Assembly (NCBI RefSeq): GCF_014495845.1 | Contig: NZ_CP061080.1 | Coordinates: 4,764,001-4,828,000, forward strand | DNA length: 64,000 nt | Direction of reading: 5' to 3' | From: Aquibium microcysteis | Lineage (GTDB): Bacteria > Pseudomonadota > Alphaproteobacteria > Rhizobiales > Rhizobiaceae | In this document: positions 44,482 to 54,736 of the stretch, in pieces | Numbering within the stretch: the stretch's first letter is position 1 | Layout of the letters: every line of letters begins with the position of its first letter | Notes under the pieces: model-generated | The model's database searches: none | Seen by the model: the letters and a program-made list of their open reading frames with translations, nothing else | Told to the model about the DNA's origin: nothing | Program-made: the position numbers and the translations under genes

Positions 44482-47280
44482 CTACTCCGCCGCCGCCTTG
44501 AGCTTCTGGCCCCGGACGGGACCGCCCGAGAGCGTCTCGATCAGTCGGGCGCGGATGGCGGCCTGGCGGGTCGGATTCTCGACCTTCTGTCCGGTCAGAT
44601 CCGTGACATAGAACGTATCGATCACCTTCTCGCCGAAGGTCGTGATATGCGCGGAGGCGATGTCGAGCGACAGGTCCGAGATGGCCCCCGTGATCTCCGA
44701 GAGCAGCCCGGGACGATCGAGTCCCTCGACCTCGATGACGGAAAAGCGGTTCGACAGCGTGTTGCGAACCTCCGCGCGCGGCTCCAGCCGGAACACCTTC
44801 TGCCCCCGCTTGGGCTTCGTGCGCTTCTCGATCATGTCGGGCAGACGCATGCGACCCGACAGCACGTCCTCGATCAGCTTGCCGACACGCTGGGCGCGGC
44901 GCAGCTCGTCTTCGTCCCGTTCGAACTCCCGGCTGATCAGGATCGTGTCCAGTGCCCGCCCGTCCGTGGTGGTGAAGATCTGCGCGTCGACGATGTTGGC
45001 CCCGGCCGCAGCGCAGGCTCCGGCAACCACCGACAGGAGCCGGGGGTGGTCGGGCGTCAGGACCGTTATCTCGGTGACCGCCTCGAACGCATGCATGGTG
45101 ACGGCGGTCGTGAAGACCTTCTGTGCCGCGTCGGCCTCGCGGATGAGCTGCGCATGGCGGACCTGGTCCCGCGCGTCGACGATCAGGAGATAGTTGTCGT
45201 AATGCAGCTTGAGGATACGCCTGCGGTCGCGCTCCGGCCAGCCCGTCAGTGCGGTCGAGAGCTGCTCGCGCGCATGTTCCGCACGCTTGGCCCGCGACAC
45301 CTCCGAGAAGCCGCCCGTCAAGAGCAGTTCCGTCTCGTAGTAGAGCGTGCGCAGCAGCTGTCCCTTCCAGCCGTTCCAGACGCCGGGCCCCACGCCGCGG
45401 ATGTCGCAGATGGTCAGCACGAGCAGCATCTTCAGGCGCTCGACCGACTGCACGACCGAGGCGAAGTCGTCGATCGTCTTGCGGTCGTTCAGGTCGCGCG
45501 TCTGTGCCGTCATCGACATGACCAGATGGTTCTCCACCAGCCAGGCGATGGTCTCGGTCTCGGACGGCGAGAACCCCATGTGCGGACAGATACGCCGGGC
45601 GATGCGGCCGCCGGCTTCGGAATGATCCTCCGGACGTCCCTTGGCGATGTCGTGCAGGAGGATGGCCGTGTAGAGCACCTCACGCTGCGGCTTCAGCCCC
45701 GGTATGAGCTTGTGCGCGAGCGGGTGCGCCTTGTCGTTCTCTCCACGCTCGATCTCCGCCATCACTCCGATGCAGCGCAGCAGGTGCTCGTCCACGGTAT
45801 AGTGGTGATACATCGAGAACTGCATCATCGCGACGATCTTGCCGAAGTCCGGGATGAGCCTGCCGAGCACGCCCGCCTCGTTCATGCGGCGCAGGTTCAG
45901 CTCCGGGTTGCGGTTCGACGTGAGGACGTCCATGAAAAGCTGGTTGGCCTCCGGATTGCGGCGCAAGGTGCGATCGATCAGCTTCAGCGACCGCGTCACG
46001 AGCTTCAGCGCATCCGGATGAAACTCCAGCCCGTGCTTGTCCGCGAACCAGAACAGCCTGAGCAGGTTGACCGGATCGCGTTCGAACACCCCCTCGTCGG
46101 CCACGGTTATCCGGTCGTTGTCGATGATGAAGTCGGACGTGCCGGCAAGCTTGCGGCGGCGACGCTGGAACGTCTGCAGGAAGCGGTTGAAGCCCGGCAC
46201 GTGCTTGGCCTGCTCCTCCTCGAGCGCGGCACAGAAGATGCGGGTCAGATCGCCCACCTCCTTGGCCACCAGGAAGTAGTGCTTCATGAAGCGTTCGACC
46301 GCCGACAGCCCGGGGTGGCTCGTGTAGCCCAGCCGCTCCGCGATGTCGCGCTGGATGTCGAAGTGCAGGCGTTCTTCCGCCTTGCTGGTCTGGAAGTGCA
46401 GGTGGCAGCGTACTGCCCACAGGAAGTCTTCGGCCTTGACGAACTGCAGGTACTCTTCGCGCGTGAAGACGCCCTTCTCGACGAGCTCCTCGCCGGTGCG
46501 GACCCGGTAGAAGTACTTGGCGATCCAGAACAGCGTGTGCAGGTCCCGCAGACCGCCCTTGCCGTCCTTGACGTGCGGTTCGACGAGGTAGCGGCTGGCG
46601 CCTGCCTTGCGATGCCGTTCGTCGCGTTCCGCGAGCTTCGCCTGGACATATTCGGGACCCGTGGAGCGCACGACCTCCTGGTCGAACCGCATCATGAGCT
46701 CGTCGTACAGCTTTTCCTCGCCCCACAGGAAACGCGCTTCGAGCACGGCGGTGCGGATCGTGATGTCGGTCCGCGACAGGCGGATGCATTCGTCGATGTT
46801 GCGCGTGGCGTGGCCGACCTTCAGCCCGAGGTCCCAGAGCATGTAGAGCAGGTACTCCACCACCTGCTCCCCCCACGGTGTCTGCTTGTAGGGCAGCAGG
46901 AAGAGGAGATCGAGGTCGGAACCGGGTGCCAGCGTGCCGCGCCCGTAGCCGCCGACGGCGATGATCGCCATACGCTCGCCCGACGACGGATTCTTGGACC
47001 GATAGACGTGCGTGACGGCAAAGTCGTAGAGGGCGCGGATGATCTCGTCCATGAGGTGCGAGATCCGGACGGCGCAGACGGTACCGCCGCCATCCTCCGT
47101 CAGCATTTCCTCTGCGCGCTTGCGCCCCGCTGTCAGCCGCTCGCGCAGGACATGGAGAGCGGCCGAACGCGCCTCGGGGCCTGACCCGTCTCCGCCGGTG
47201 ACGGCCGTCAGCGCCGTCAGATCGCGGCGAAGCGCGGTACCATCGATCATTTCGTCGAGCTTCAGGGGAATCTTCGCCAT
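44482..47280 (-). CDS. glnD: Bifunctional uridylyltransferase/uridylyl-removing enzyme GlnD
   Basis: Senses glutamine and modifies PII proteins (GlnB/GlnK), so controlling nitrogen assimilation. The 932-residue product has the nucleotidyltransferase site [19 protein letters not shown] (GG at 110-111, Asp122 and Asp124), an HD domain at about 490-600 with [10 protein letters not shown] and [15 protein letters not shown] for UMP removal, and two C-terminal ACT domains ([51 protein letters not shown]) that bind glutamine. All catalytic residues are present. Upstream of murJ. Confidence 0.97.
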   Translation of the reverse strand: MAKIPLKLDEMIDGTALRRDLTALTAVTGGDGSGPEARSAALHVLRERLTAGRKRAEEMLTEDGGGTVCAVRISHLMDEIIRALYDFAVTHVYRSKNPSSGERMAIIAVGGYGRGTLAPGSDLDLLFLLPYKQTPWGEQVVEYLLYMLWDLGLKVGHATRNIDECIRLSRTDITIRTAVLEARFLWGEEKLYDELMMRFDQEVVRSTGPEYVQAKLAERDERHRKAGASRYLVEPHVKDGKGGLRDLHTLFWIAKYFYRVRTGEELVEKGVFTREEYLQFVKAEDFLWAVRCHLHFQTSKAEERLHFDIQRDIAERLGYTSHPGLSAVERFMKHYFLVAKEVGDLTRIFCAALEEEQAKHVPGFNRFLQTFQRRRRKLAGTSDFIIDNDRITVADEGVFERDPVNLLRLFWFADKHGLEFHPDALKLVTRSLKLIDRTLRRNPEANQLFMDVLTSNRNPELNLRRMNEAGVLGRLIPDFGKIVAMMQFSMYHHYTVDEHLLRCIGVMAEIERGENDKAHPLAHKLIPGLKPQREVLYTAILLHDIAKGRPEDHSEAGGRIARRICPHMGFSPSETETIAWLVENHLVMSMTAQTRDLNDRKTIDDFASVVQSVERLKMLLVLTICDIRGVGPGVWNGWKGQLLRTLYYETELLLTGGFSEVSRAKRAEHAREQLSTALTGWPERDRRRILKLHYDNYLLIVDARDQVRHAQLIREADAAQKVFTTAVTMHAFEAVTEITVLTPDHPRLLSVVAGACAAAGANIVDAQIFTTTDGRALDTILISREFERDEDELRRAQRVGKLIEDVLSGRMRLPDMIEKRTKPKRGQKVFRLEPRAEVRNTLSNRFSVIEVEGLDRPGLLSEITGAISDLSLDIASAHITTFGEKVIDTFYVTDLTGQKVENPTRQAAIRARLIETLSGGPVRGQKLKAAAE

Positions 47281-47357
47281 GGGCGCCGGGTCTGTCCGCG
47301 TCGTTGCCGCGCACTCTTAGCGCGATTGCCGTTGCCTGCCTACGGGCGGCGCCGGCT

Positions 47358-48977
47358 TCAGGCGGCCTTCCGTTCGGCAGCCGCCGCGGCAGGCGCGCGC
47401 TCCCGAACGAAGGCGGCGAAGCCGTCGATGTCGAGCGGACGGGAGATCTGGTAGCCCTGGAGGAAGTCGACGCGATCCGCCCGCTCCCGGAGCTGCGCCA
47501 GTCTTGCCGCGGTCTCGACGCCCTCGACGACCACTTTGCGTCCGGCCGATCGGACCATGCCGATCGCATGATGCAGCATCTCGGCCATGACGCTGCCGTC
47601 GGGCGCCATCGCGAAGGCCTTGTCGAGCTTGATGCCGTCGATGTCCAGTGCCGCGACGTGGCGGATGGTCGAGTAGCCCGTGCCGAAATCGTCGAGATAG
47701 ATCAGGTAGCCTTCCTGCCGCAGCCTCTCGATTTCGGCCTGCACGAGTTCGAGCGGCAGCGCGTCGCTCTCGATGATCTCCAGCGCGATCGTGAAGCGAT
47801 CGGAGAGGTCCCGCAGGGGCTTGAAGACTTCGTTGATCCTGTGCGCGTCGATTTCGCTGGGAAAGACATTGATGTTGACCTGGAGCCGTGCCTCCGACGG
47901 CAGCCTTTCGGCGAGCTCCACCGCTGCCCGTCTGACGATCAGCGTGGTGAGCTGGCGCATCATGTCGTGGCGCGCCACGATCGGCAGGAAGGCGTCGGGA
48001 TAGACGACGGTATCGTCGATGTCGCGCCAGCGCACCAGCACCTCGCAGCCGGCGATACGACCGGTGGCCACTTCCAGTATCGGCTGGTAGGCACAGATCA
48101 GCGACTTGGCGTCGAGGTTGCGCAGGAAGCGGGCCTCGAACGACCAGTACCGCCGGATCAGGCCGAGCGTGAAGCGGGTAGCCCAACTGGCGCCGAGACC
48201 TGCGAAGACGACGACGAGCAGCATCATCGCGGGGTTGGAGGCGGCCACGTCCACCAGATAGGCCCGTGTCGAGATGCAGTAGTGCCCCTCTGCGCTGCAG
48301 GTCTTGCTGCGAAGCGCCGGGCCGCCGGCGCCTGTCCAGTCCATACCTGCCCCGGCGATCAGGACGTCCTGATGAACACGCTCCTTGCCTCCCCGATGCC
48401 ACCAGCGGCCGTCGGGGGTGATCACCACCACTTCCGCGTCGATCCAGCCCGGCAGGTTGAGCGATATGCGCTCGGGCGGGATGACGGTCGCGAAGTTGCC
48501 TCGCTGCACGATGGTTCCCGACATCCCTGCCAGCCCCGTGAAACCGAGGTCCCGGTCCATCCAGAATGTGGTCGGCACCGTCCCATCCCGAACGAAATCG
48601 GGCGACCCGAGAACATGCGCGTCCGCCAGTCGTTCGGCCGAGAGGGTACAGATCACACGACCTTCTTCGACGTGGAAGAACTCGCTCAACCCGTCGGGCA
48701 GATAGGCGATCTGCCGCAGCTGGCGCATGTAGAGGTCGCTGCACGGAGCAGAGGTGACCGAACGGTCGAGTTCGTCGAAGGCGGTGTCGATGTTCCGGAC
48801 GAGGCGATCGACGTCGTCGATGCCGTGGGCGACGCTCACCCGGATCGCTTCCCGTCCCTGGACAGCGACGGCCAGGGCGAAGACCCCGGCGAAGAGCAGC
48901 GCGGCCACGAACCACACCACGATCCCCAGGGCGCGCAGGCTTCGAGCAGAGACGAAAAGTGCAGAAATACCCGCCAT
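47358..48977 (-). CDS. CSS-motif cyclic-di-GMP phosphodiesterase (EAL domain, EVL variant)
   Basis: A 539-residue membrane protein: one span at about 16-39, a periplasmic CSS-type sensor domain (its CS-motif is Cys79-Ser80-Asp81, with partner Cys residues at 110, 227 and 234), a second span at about 249-270, and a cytoplasmic EAL domain. In enteric bacteria CSS phosphodiesterases respond to periplasmic redox state through DsbA/B. The signature EAL reads EVL (312-314, GCEVLVRWRD); other metal and catalytic elements remain: INVFPSE, EIIESD, DDFGTGYS, IKLDK, VEGVET and LQGYQISRP. Probably active. Same strand as, and 85 bp downstream of, the GGDEF-EAL gene. Confidence 0.9.
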   Translation of the reverse strand: MAGISALFVSARSLRALGIVVWFVAALLFAGVFALAVAVQGREAIRVSVAHGIDDVDRLVRNIDTAFDELDRSVTSAPCSDLYMRQLRQIAYLPDGLSEFFHVEEGRVICTLSAERLADAHVLGSPDFVRDGTVPTTFWMDRDLGFTGLAGMSGTIVQRGNFATVIPPERISLNLPGWIDAEVVVITPDGRWWHRGGKERVHQDVLIAGAGMDWTGAGGPALRSKTCSAEGHYCISTRAYLVDVAASNPAMMLLVVVFAGLGASWATRFTLGLIRRYWSFEARFLRNLDAKSLICAYQPILEVATGRIAGCEVLVRWRDIDDTVVYPDAFLPIVARHDMMRQLTTLIVRRAAVELAERLPSEARLQVNINVFPSEIDAHRINEVFKPLRDLSDRFTIALEIIESDALPLELVQAEIERLRQEGYLIYLDDFGTGYSTIRHVAALDIDGIKLDKAFAMAPDGSVMAEMLHHAIGMVRSAGRKVVVEGVETAARLAQLRERADRVDFLQGYQISRPLDIDGFAAFVRERAPAAAAAERKAA

Positions 48978-49062
48978 GCCGGACCCCCGGGGATCGTTTT
49001 ATGGCGGAAAGTTTTCTTACTGGTTAAAGGCCCGGGCTGAAGTAGAAGCGGCCCGCAGGGCC

Positions 49063-51801
49063 TCAGCCTGCTTCGCGCCAGCGCCGTTCGCGGGCGAAGA
49101 CCGTCACGTCGGCGGCCGACATTGGCTTGGCGAAAGCATAACCCTGAAGCGCGTCGCAGCCGAGCGTCTTCAGGACGCGGGCGTGATCCATCGTCTCGAC
49201 GCCTTCGGCCAGCACCTCGATGCCCAATGACTTGCCGATGTCGATGATCGACTGCACGAGGTGTCGCTGGGGGATCGACTGCACGATCGGCATCACGAGC
49301 TGCCGGTCGATCTTCAGCCGGCTGGGCTTCAGCTTCATCAGGCTGACGATGGAGGCATAGCCGGTGCCAAAATCATCGATCTCGATGGCGATCCCCAGAT
49401 CCTTGATCAGGTCGACGTTCCAGGCGATCGACTCGTCCTGCTCGTCGAGAAAGATCGATTCCACGAGTTCGAACGAAATTCGGCCCCTGGAAAGCGGCAG
49501 CCGGCGAAGCGATCCGATGAGTTCGTCGTCGTTCAGCCGGCGGGCGGACACGTTGACCGAAACCTTGGGGATGTCGATGCCCTGCGCGTCCCAACGCTCC
49601 AGATCCGCCAGGGTCTGTTCGAGGATGACGCGATCGATCACGTCGACGACGTTGATCTCCTCGGCAATCTTCATGAAGGCGGCGGGCAGCAGAAGTCCCT
49701 TCGACGGATGGTCCCATCTCGCCAGCGCCTCGATCCCGACGATCTCGAGCGTGGTGGCGTCGAATTGCGGCTGGTAGTGGGCCAGGAACTGGCCCTGTTC
49801 GATCGCCGTCAGGATTTCGTCGGCGGTGTTCTTTTGGATGACGATCTCGCGCCGCAGCACGTCGTTGAAGATCTGGTACCGGTTGCGGCCGCGGTTCTTC
49901 GCGCGGTAGAGCGCGATGTCCGCATGGACGAGAAGCTGTCTGGGGTCGGCGACCGCATCCTTGTCGCTCGCGATGCCGATGCTGACGCCGATCCGGCATT
50001 CATGCCCGCCATGGCTCACCGGTTGCTGGATCTGCTCGATCACGCGTTCGGCGAATTCGGTGAGATAGGAGAACCCTTCCTCATCGCTGCCGCGCGGACG
50101 CCGGCAAAGCACGACGAACTCGTCGCCGCCGACGCGCGCGACGAAGTCTCCGGTCCGGGCGGTGGCGCGCAGGATCCGGGCGGTATGGGCGAGCATCGCG
50201 TCGCCGGCCGCGTGTCCCAGCGTGTCGTTGATCTGCTTGAAGCGGTCGAGGTCGATATGGAGCAGACCGGCCGTTTCTTCCCCCTTCGCGAACCGTTCGA
50301 CGTGCTCCGCCAGCATCTGGTCGAGGTACCGCCGGTTGGGCAGGCCCGTCAGCGAATCGTGCAGCGCGATGAACTCGATGCGCTCCTTGGCCGATTCCAG
50401 TTCGTGGTTGCGGGCGTCGGTCAGCGCCTTCGCGCGCTTCAGATCCTCGTTGAGAGCGATGTCGGCGGAGACATCCCAGTTGACGCCGACGATGCGCGCA
50501 GGCTCGCCGAAATCCCGGTAGACCGTGCCGATGGAGCGGATGTGCCGGACCGTGCCGCTCGGCAGGAGCAGACGGTACTCGGAGTGGTAGCGCCCGGTCT
50601 CGTCCATCGCGATGCGGAATTCGCGTTCCGCGCGTGCCATGTCTTCCGGATGGATGCGCCGGCTCCAGAAGGTGTAGTCCCGCAGACGTCCGTCGGCCGG
50701 GTAGCCGTACAGCTCGTTCATGCGGTCGTCCCAGAACAGGTCCTTGCTGTCGATCTCCATCTCCCAGACGCCGACCTGCGATGTGTCGAGCGCGAGCCGC
50801 AGGCGCCGGGAGAGCCGCGACAACTGCTTCTCGCGCCGCGAGAGTTCGCCGATGTTGCGCTGACGCTCCTCGATCAGTCTCCCTGTCGCGACGATCGGGA
50901 GGAGAAGCACGATCGACGTCGCAAGCAGGAAGCCCCGTATCTGCCAGACGTAGGGATAGGGCTGGTTCCAGCCACTGGCCGGTATGGCGTGAAGCCGCCA
51001 TGACGTCGACGGGAAGCTGGCTTCGACGACGACGGGATCGTGCCTGAGCACGTGCGGCGAGCCCAGGAAGACGGCATCGGGAGCCGGCGCATCGCGCGCA
51101 CTGATCGCAATCTCGATCGGCAGATCCGTTCCCGAAAGCCCGCTGTCGACATAGACGGCTTCCAGGTCGATTACGGCGGAAACGACCCCCCAGAACCGGC
51201 GACCGCCGTTCTCCTCCACGAAGACCGGATAACGTCCCACCAGTCCCTTGCCGCCCTGGACCAGATCGACAGGACCCGTGAGCACGAGCTTTCCGGTATC
51301 GCGTGCCTTCAGCACGGCTTCGCGCTGGGCCGGCATCGCGAGATAGTCGAGGCCGAGCGCCTGTTCGTGGCCGGCGAGCGGATGGATGAGGGAGACGACC
51401 ATGTCCGGCGCCGCCGCGACGTGGCTGAGCCGGTCACTCGTTTGCATCAGGTGCGCGGCAAAGGCGGAGAACTGTTCCTGCGACATCGTCGGATCGGCCG
51501 CGATGGCGGCCGCGAGCCCCCGGATCAGCTGGAGGTCGCCGTTGACGACGCCTTCCAGCCGCGAACGGATATAGGTCACCCGGTTGTAGACGTCGGCGCG
51601 CAGTTCCTTGTCGTGCAGGGCTCTCGTGCGGTGCTCGACGAGCATGACCGTACCGCAGATCACCGCGAGGGCGACGACCAAAGAAGCCCGTCCTGGCCGC
51701 AGCAGCGACCGGAGGCAGATCCCCAGGTTCAACCTCAATCCCCGATCCAAAGCCCGATGTGCCTCTGTATCGTTCCCGTCCTGCGCGAACATAGCCGGCA
51801 C
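49063..51801 (-). CDS. CHASE-PAS-GGDEF-EAL cyclic-di-GMP enzyme
   Basis: A 912-residue dual-domain protein. A span at about 40-57 and another at about 287-306 enclose a periplasmic CHASE sensor (HDKELRADVYNRVTYIRSRLEGVVNGDLQLIRGLAAAI). A PAS/PAC unit at about 335-450 (WEMEIDSKDLFWDDRMNELYGYPADG) follows, then GGDEF intact at 558-562 with an inhibitory RxxD site (RTGD, 549-552), and EAL intact at 691-693 (EALARW) with DDFGTGYAS and EGVET. Both synthesis and breakdown of cyclic-di-GMP look possible. GTG at 51801 is used; ATG at 51792 is an alternative. Divergent in function but co-directional with the CSS phosphodiesterase. Confidence 0.93.
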   Translation of the reverse strand: MPAMFAQDGNDTEAHRALDRGLRLNLGICLRSLLRPGRASLVVALAVICGTVMLVEHRTRALHDKELRADVYNRVTYIRSRLEGVVNGDLQLIRGLAAAIAADPTMSQEQFSAFAAHLMQTSDRLSHVAAAPDMVVSLIHPLAGHEQALGLDYLAMPAQREAVLKARDTGKLVLTGPVDLVQGGKGLVGRYPVFVEENGGRRFWGVVSAVIDLEAVYVDSGLSGTDLPIEIAISARDAPAPDAVFLGSPHVLRHDPVVVEASFPSTSWRLHAIPASGWNQPYPYVWQIRGFLLATSIVLLLPIVATGRLIEERQRNIGELSRREKQLSRLSRRLRLALDTSQVGVWEMEIDSKDLFWDDRMNELYGYPADGRLRDYTFWSRRIHPEDMARAEREFRIAMDETGRYHSEYRLLLPSGTVRHIRSIGTVYRDFGEPARIVGVNWDVSADIALNEDLKRAKALTDARNHELESAKERIEFIALHDSLTGLPNRRYLDQMLAEHVERFAKGEETAGLLHIDLDRFKQINDTLGHAAGDAMLAHTARILRATARTGDFVARVGGDEFVVLCRRPRGSDEEGFSYLTEFAERVIEQIQQPVSHGGHECRIGVSIGIASDKDAVADPRQLLVHADIALYRAKNRGRNRYQIFNDVLRREIVIQKNTADEILTAIEQGQFLAHYQPQFDATTLEIVGIEALARWDHPSKGLLLPAAFMKIAEEINVVDVIDRVILEQTLADLERWDAQGIDIPKVSVNVSARRLNDDELIGSLRRLPLSRGRISFELVESIFLDEQDESIAWNVDLIKDLGIAIEIDDFGTGYASIVSLMKLKPSRLKIDRQLVMPIVQSIPQRHLVQSIIDIGKSLGIEVLAEGVETMDHARVLKTLGCDALQGYAFAKPMSAADVTVFARERRWREAG

Positions 51802-51874
51802 TGTTTAAGTTTGCCTTAGGGTCCCTGTACAATCTGAGGATGTTTGCCTATCGACGGCCGGCAAGGCCTCGACG

Positions 51875-54577
51875 TCAGGTGGCCTGCCGCAGCAGGTCCC
51901 GGAGCCGGTAGAGCGCATCGAGGGCGTCCTTCGGCGTCATTTCGTCGGGGCGAAGTGCAGCCACGGCCGCGGCAAGCGGATCGGGGCGCGCAGGTTTCGC
52001 CGCTTCGCGACGCAGGGCGACCGAGAACAGCGGCAGATCGTCGACGAGCCGGCCGGCCTTGCTGCCGGCAGCCTCTCCGGTTTCGAGCTGCTCCAGTACT
52101 TCCCGGGCCCGGGCCACGACGGGATCGGGCAGGCCGGCGAGCCGGGCGACCTGTACCCCGTAGGACCGGTCGGCGGCTCCTTTTCCGACTTCGTGCAGGA
52201 ACACGACGTCTCCGTCCCATTCCTTCACCCGCATGGTGACGTTGTGCAGCCGCGTGAGCTTGCCGGCCAGTGCCGTCATCTCGTGGAAATGGGTGGCGAA
52301 GATCGCGCGGCACCGGTTGTGCTCGTGCAGATATTCCACCGCGGCCCATGCGATCGAGAGCCCGTCGAAGGTCGCGGTTCCGCGGCCGATTTCGTCGAGG
52401 ATCACGAGCGAGCGCTCGCCGGCCTGGTTCAGGATGGCGGCCGTCTCCACCATTTCGACCATGAAGGTGGATCGTCCGCGCGCCAGATCGTCCGAGGCGC
52501 CGACGCGCGAGAACAGCCGGTCGACGACGCCGATATGAACCTTTTCCGCGGGGACGTGGCTGCCCATCTGCGCCATGATGGCGATCAGCGCGTTCTGGCG
52601 CAGGAAAGTCGACTTGCCGCCCATGTTGGGTCCGGTGAGCAGCCAGATCGCACCGGCCTTTCCGCCCGGGGCCGGCGAAAGGTCGCAGTCGTTGGCGACG
52701 AACGGCTCGGCGCCCTGCCGGCGCAGCGCCTGCTCGACCACCGGGTGGCGGCCGCACTCGATCCTGAACTCGAGGGACAGGTCGATCGTCGGGCGGCAGT
52801 AGTCCTCCTCCTCGGCCAGGACGGCGAGCGCCGCCGAGACATCGAGCGCCGACATCGCCTCGGCGCCGCCGCGCAATGCTCCGGCGGCGGCGACCGCCTC
52901 CAGAACAAGCCGGTCGAAAACGCCCAGTTCGATCGCGAGCGCGCGTTCAGCCGCGTTGGCGATCCTCGTTTCCAGCCCGGCGAGCTCCGTCGTGGTGAAG
53001 CGCATGGCATTGGCCATGGTCTGGCGGTGGATGAAGCGTGCCCTGGCTGCATCGTTGCCCGTCATGACCGCCTGATGGTTGGCGGTGACCTCGATGTAGT
53101 ATCCGAGGACGTTGTTGTGGCGTATCTTGAGCGAGCGGATGCCCGTCTCTTCGATCAGCCCCGCCTCCATCTCCGCGATGATGCGGCGTGCCTGGTCGCG
53201 CAGTCCGCGCACCTCGTCGAGTTCGGCGTCGTAGCCGGCCCGGACGAAGCCGCCGTCGCGCTTCAGCAGCGGCATCTCCTCGTCGAGCGCCCGGCGCAGA
53301 TGGTCGAGGAAGGCTGCCGGAAGTCCAGCGATTCCGGTCAGCGCATCGGAAACCTCTTCGGGAACCCCCGCGCCGGAAAGCAGTGCGGCCACGTCGGCGG
53401 CCACGGTCATGCCGGCGCGCAACGCGGCGAGGTCGCGCGGGCCGCCGCGGTTGAGCGCCAGCCGCGACAGCGCACGCGGCATGTCGGGCGCGCCTTTCAG
53501 GGCGGCCCGGAGACTATCGCGCAGTGCCGGCTCGCTGCGGAAGAAGGACACGGAATCGAGCCGCCGGCCGATCTCGCCGGGATCGGTGGAGGGGGACGTC
53601 AGCCTTTCGGCCAGCAGCCGCGCGCCGCCGCCCGTGCGGGTGCGGTCGATCGCCTCGAAAAGGGTTCCCGACCGGCTGCCGGAAAGAGTGCGCACCAGTT
53701 CGAGATGCACCCGGGTCGCCGGGTCGATGAACAGCGTCGTGGCTCCGTCCTGCCGCTGCGGCGGGGTGAGCGGCGGTCGCTCCGCCTTCTGCGTCCGCTC
53801 GACATAGCCGATGGCAGCGCCGATGGCGGAAAGCTCGGCGCGCGAGAAGCGGCCGAAGCCGTCGAGCGTCGCCACGCCGAAGAATCGGCTTGCGCGCTCG
53901 GCGCACGCGGACGAATCGAACAGGCTCGGTGGCAGCGGCGTCACCGCCCGGCCGAGCATGTCGAAGGCGGCGCGAAACTCCGGGTCGTGGAACACCGCCT
54001 CGGCGACGATCAGTTCGCGCGGGTCGACGCGCATGATCTCGGCGAGCAGCCGGTCGCGCGACGTCGCCGAGACCAGGAAGCTTCCGGTCGAAATGTCGAT
54101 CCAGGCCAGCGCCAGCTCGTCTTCGCCGCGCACGCGGCCGAGGGCCATGAGGTAGTTGGCCTCGGACGGCGCCAGGAGTTTCTCCTCTGTGATCGTCCCC
54201 GGCGTGACGAGGCGGACCACGTCGCGCTTCACCACCGACTTGGAGCCGCGCTTCTTCGCCTCGGCCGGGTCTTCGATCTGCTCGCAGACGGCGACGCGGT
54301 GGCCCAGTCCGATCAGCTTCTGCAGATAGTCGTCGGCAGCATGGACCGGCACGCCGCACATCGGAATGTCCTCGCCGAGATGCTTGCCGCGCTTGGTGAG
54401 CGTGATGCCGAGCGCCCGGCTGGCCACCTCCGCGTCCTCGAAGAACAGTTCGTAGAAGTCGCCCATCCTGTAGAACAGCAGGGAGTCCGGATTCGCCGCC
54501 TTGATCTCGATGAACTGCTCCATCATCGGCGTCGGCGCGGAGGCGGCATCGGATCGGATGGGTCGTTCCTGGTTCAA
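51875..54577 (-). CDS. mutS: DNA mismatch repair protein MutS
   Basis: Recognises mismatches and starts methyl-directed repair. The 900-residue product has the mismatch-binding motif DFYELF at about 40-45, the connector and lever regions, the ATPase Walker [10 protein letters not shown] at 649-657, and [15 protein letters not shown] with [17 protein letters not shown] [11 protein letters not shown] downstream. A C-terminal helical domain for dimer or tetramer contacts completes it. ATG at 54577. Divergent from maeB across 159 bp. Length is normal. Confidence 0.97.
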   Translation of the reverse strand: MNQERPIRSDAASAPTPMMEQFIEIKAANPDSLLFYRMGDFYELFFEDAEVASRALGITLTKRGKHLGEDIPMCGVPVHAADDYLQKLIGLGHRVAVCEQIEDPAEAKKRGSKSVVKRDVVRLVTPGTITEEKLLAPSEANYLMALGRVRGEDELALAWIDISTGSFLVSATSRDRLLAEIMRVDPRELIVAEAVFHDPEFRAAFDMLGRAVTPLPPSLFDSSACAERASRFFGVATLDGFGRFSRAELSAIGAAIGYVERTQKAERPPLTPPQRQDGATTLFIDPATRVHLELVRTLSGSRSGTLFEAIDRTRTGGGARLLAERLTSPSTDPGEIGRRLDSVSFFRSEPALRDSLRAALKGAPDMPRALSRLALNRGGPRDLAALRAGMTVAADVAALLSGAGVPEEVSDALTGIAGLPAAFLDHLRRALDEEMPLLKRDGGFVRAGYDAELDEVRGLRDQARRIIAEMEAGLIEETGIRSLKIRHNNVLGYYIEVTANHQAVMTGNDAARARFIHRQTMANAMRFTTTELAGLETRIANAAERALAIELGVFDRLVLEAVAAAGALRGGAEAMSALDVSAALAVLAEEEDYCRPTIDLSLEFRIECGRHPVVEQALRRQGAEPFVANDCDLSPAPGGKAGAIWLLTGPNMGGKSTFLRQNALIAIMAQMGSHVPAEKVHIGVVDRLFSRVGASDDLARGRSTFMVEMVETAAILNQAGERSLVILDEIGRGTATFDGLSIAWAAVEYLHEHNRCRAIFATHFHEMTALAGKLTRLHNVTMRVKEWDGDVVFLHEVGKGAADRSYGVQVARLAGLPDPVVARAREVLEQLETGEAAGSKAGRLVDDLPLFSVALRREAAKPARPDPLAAAVAALRPDEMTPKDALDALYRLRDLLRQAT

Positions 54578-54736
54578 GGCGCTGCCGTGGCTGGTCTGTG
54601 GAGCGGTGGCGCACGGAAATCCGGCGTTCCACCTTTGCTTGGCGCTTTACGCGGCTCCTGTGTAGCCTTAATCCGGTTGCTCCACAAAAGAAGCATGCCC
54701 GCGCCCGGTCGGCGCGGCCTGGGAGGGAAGCAGCAC

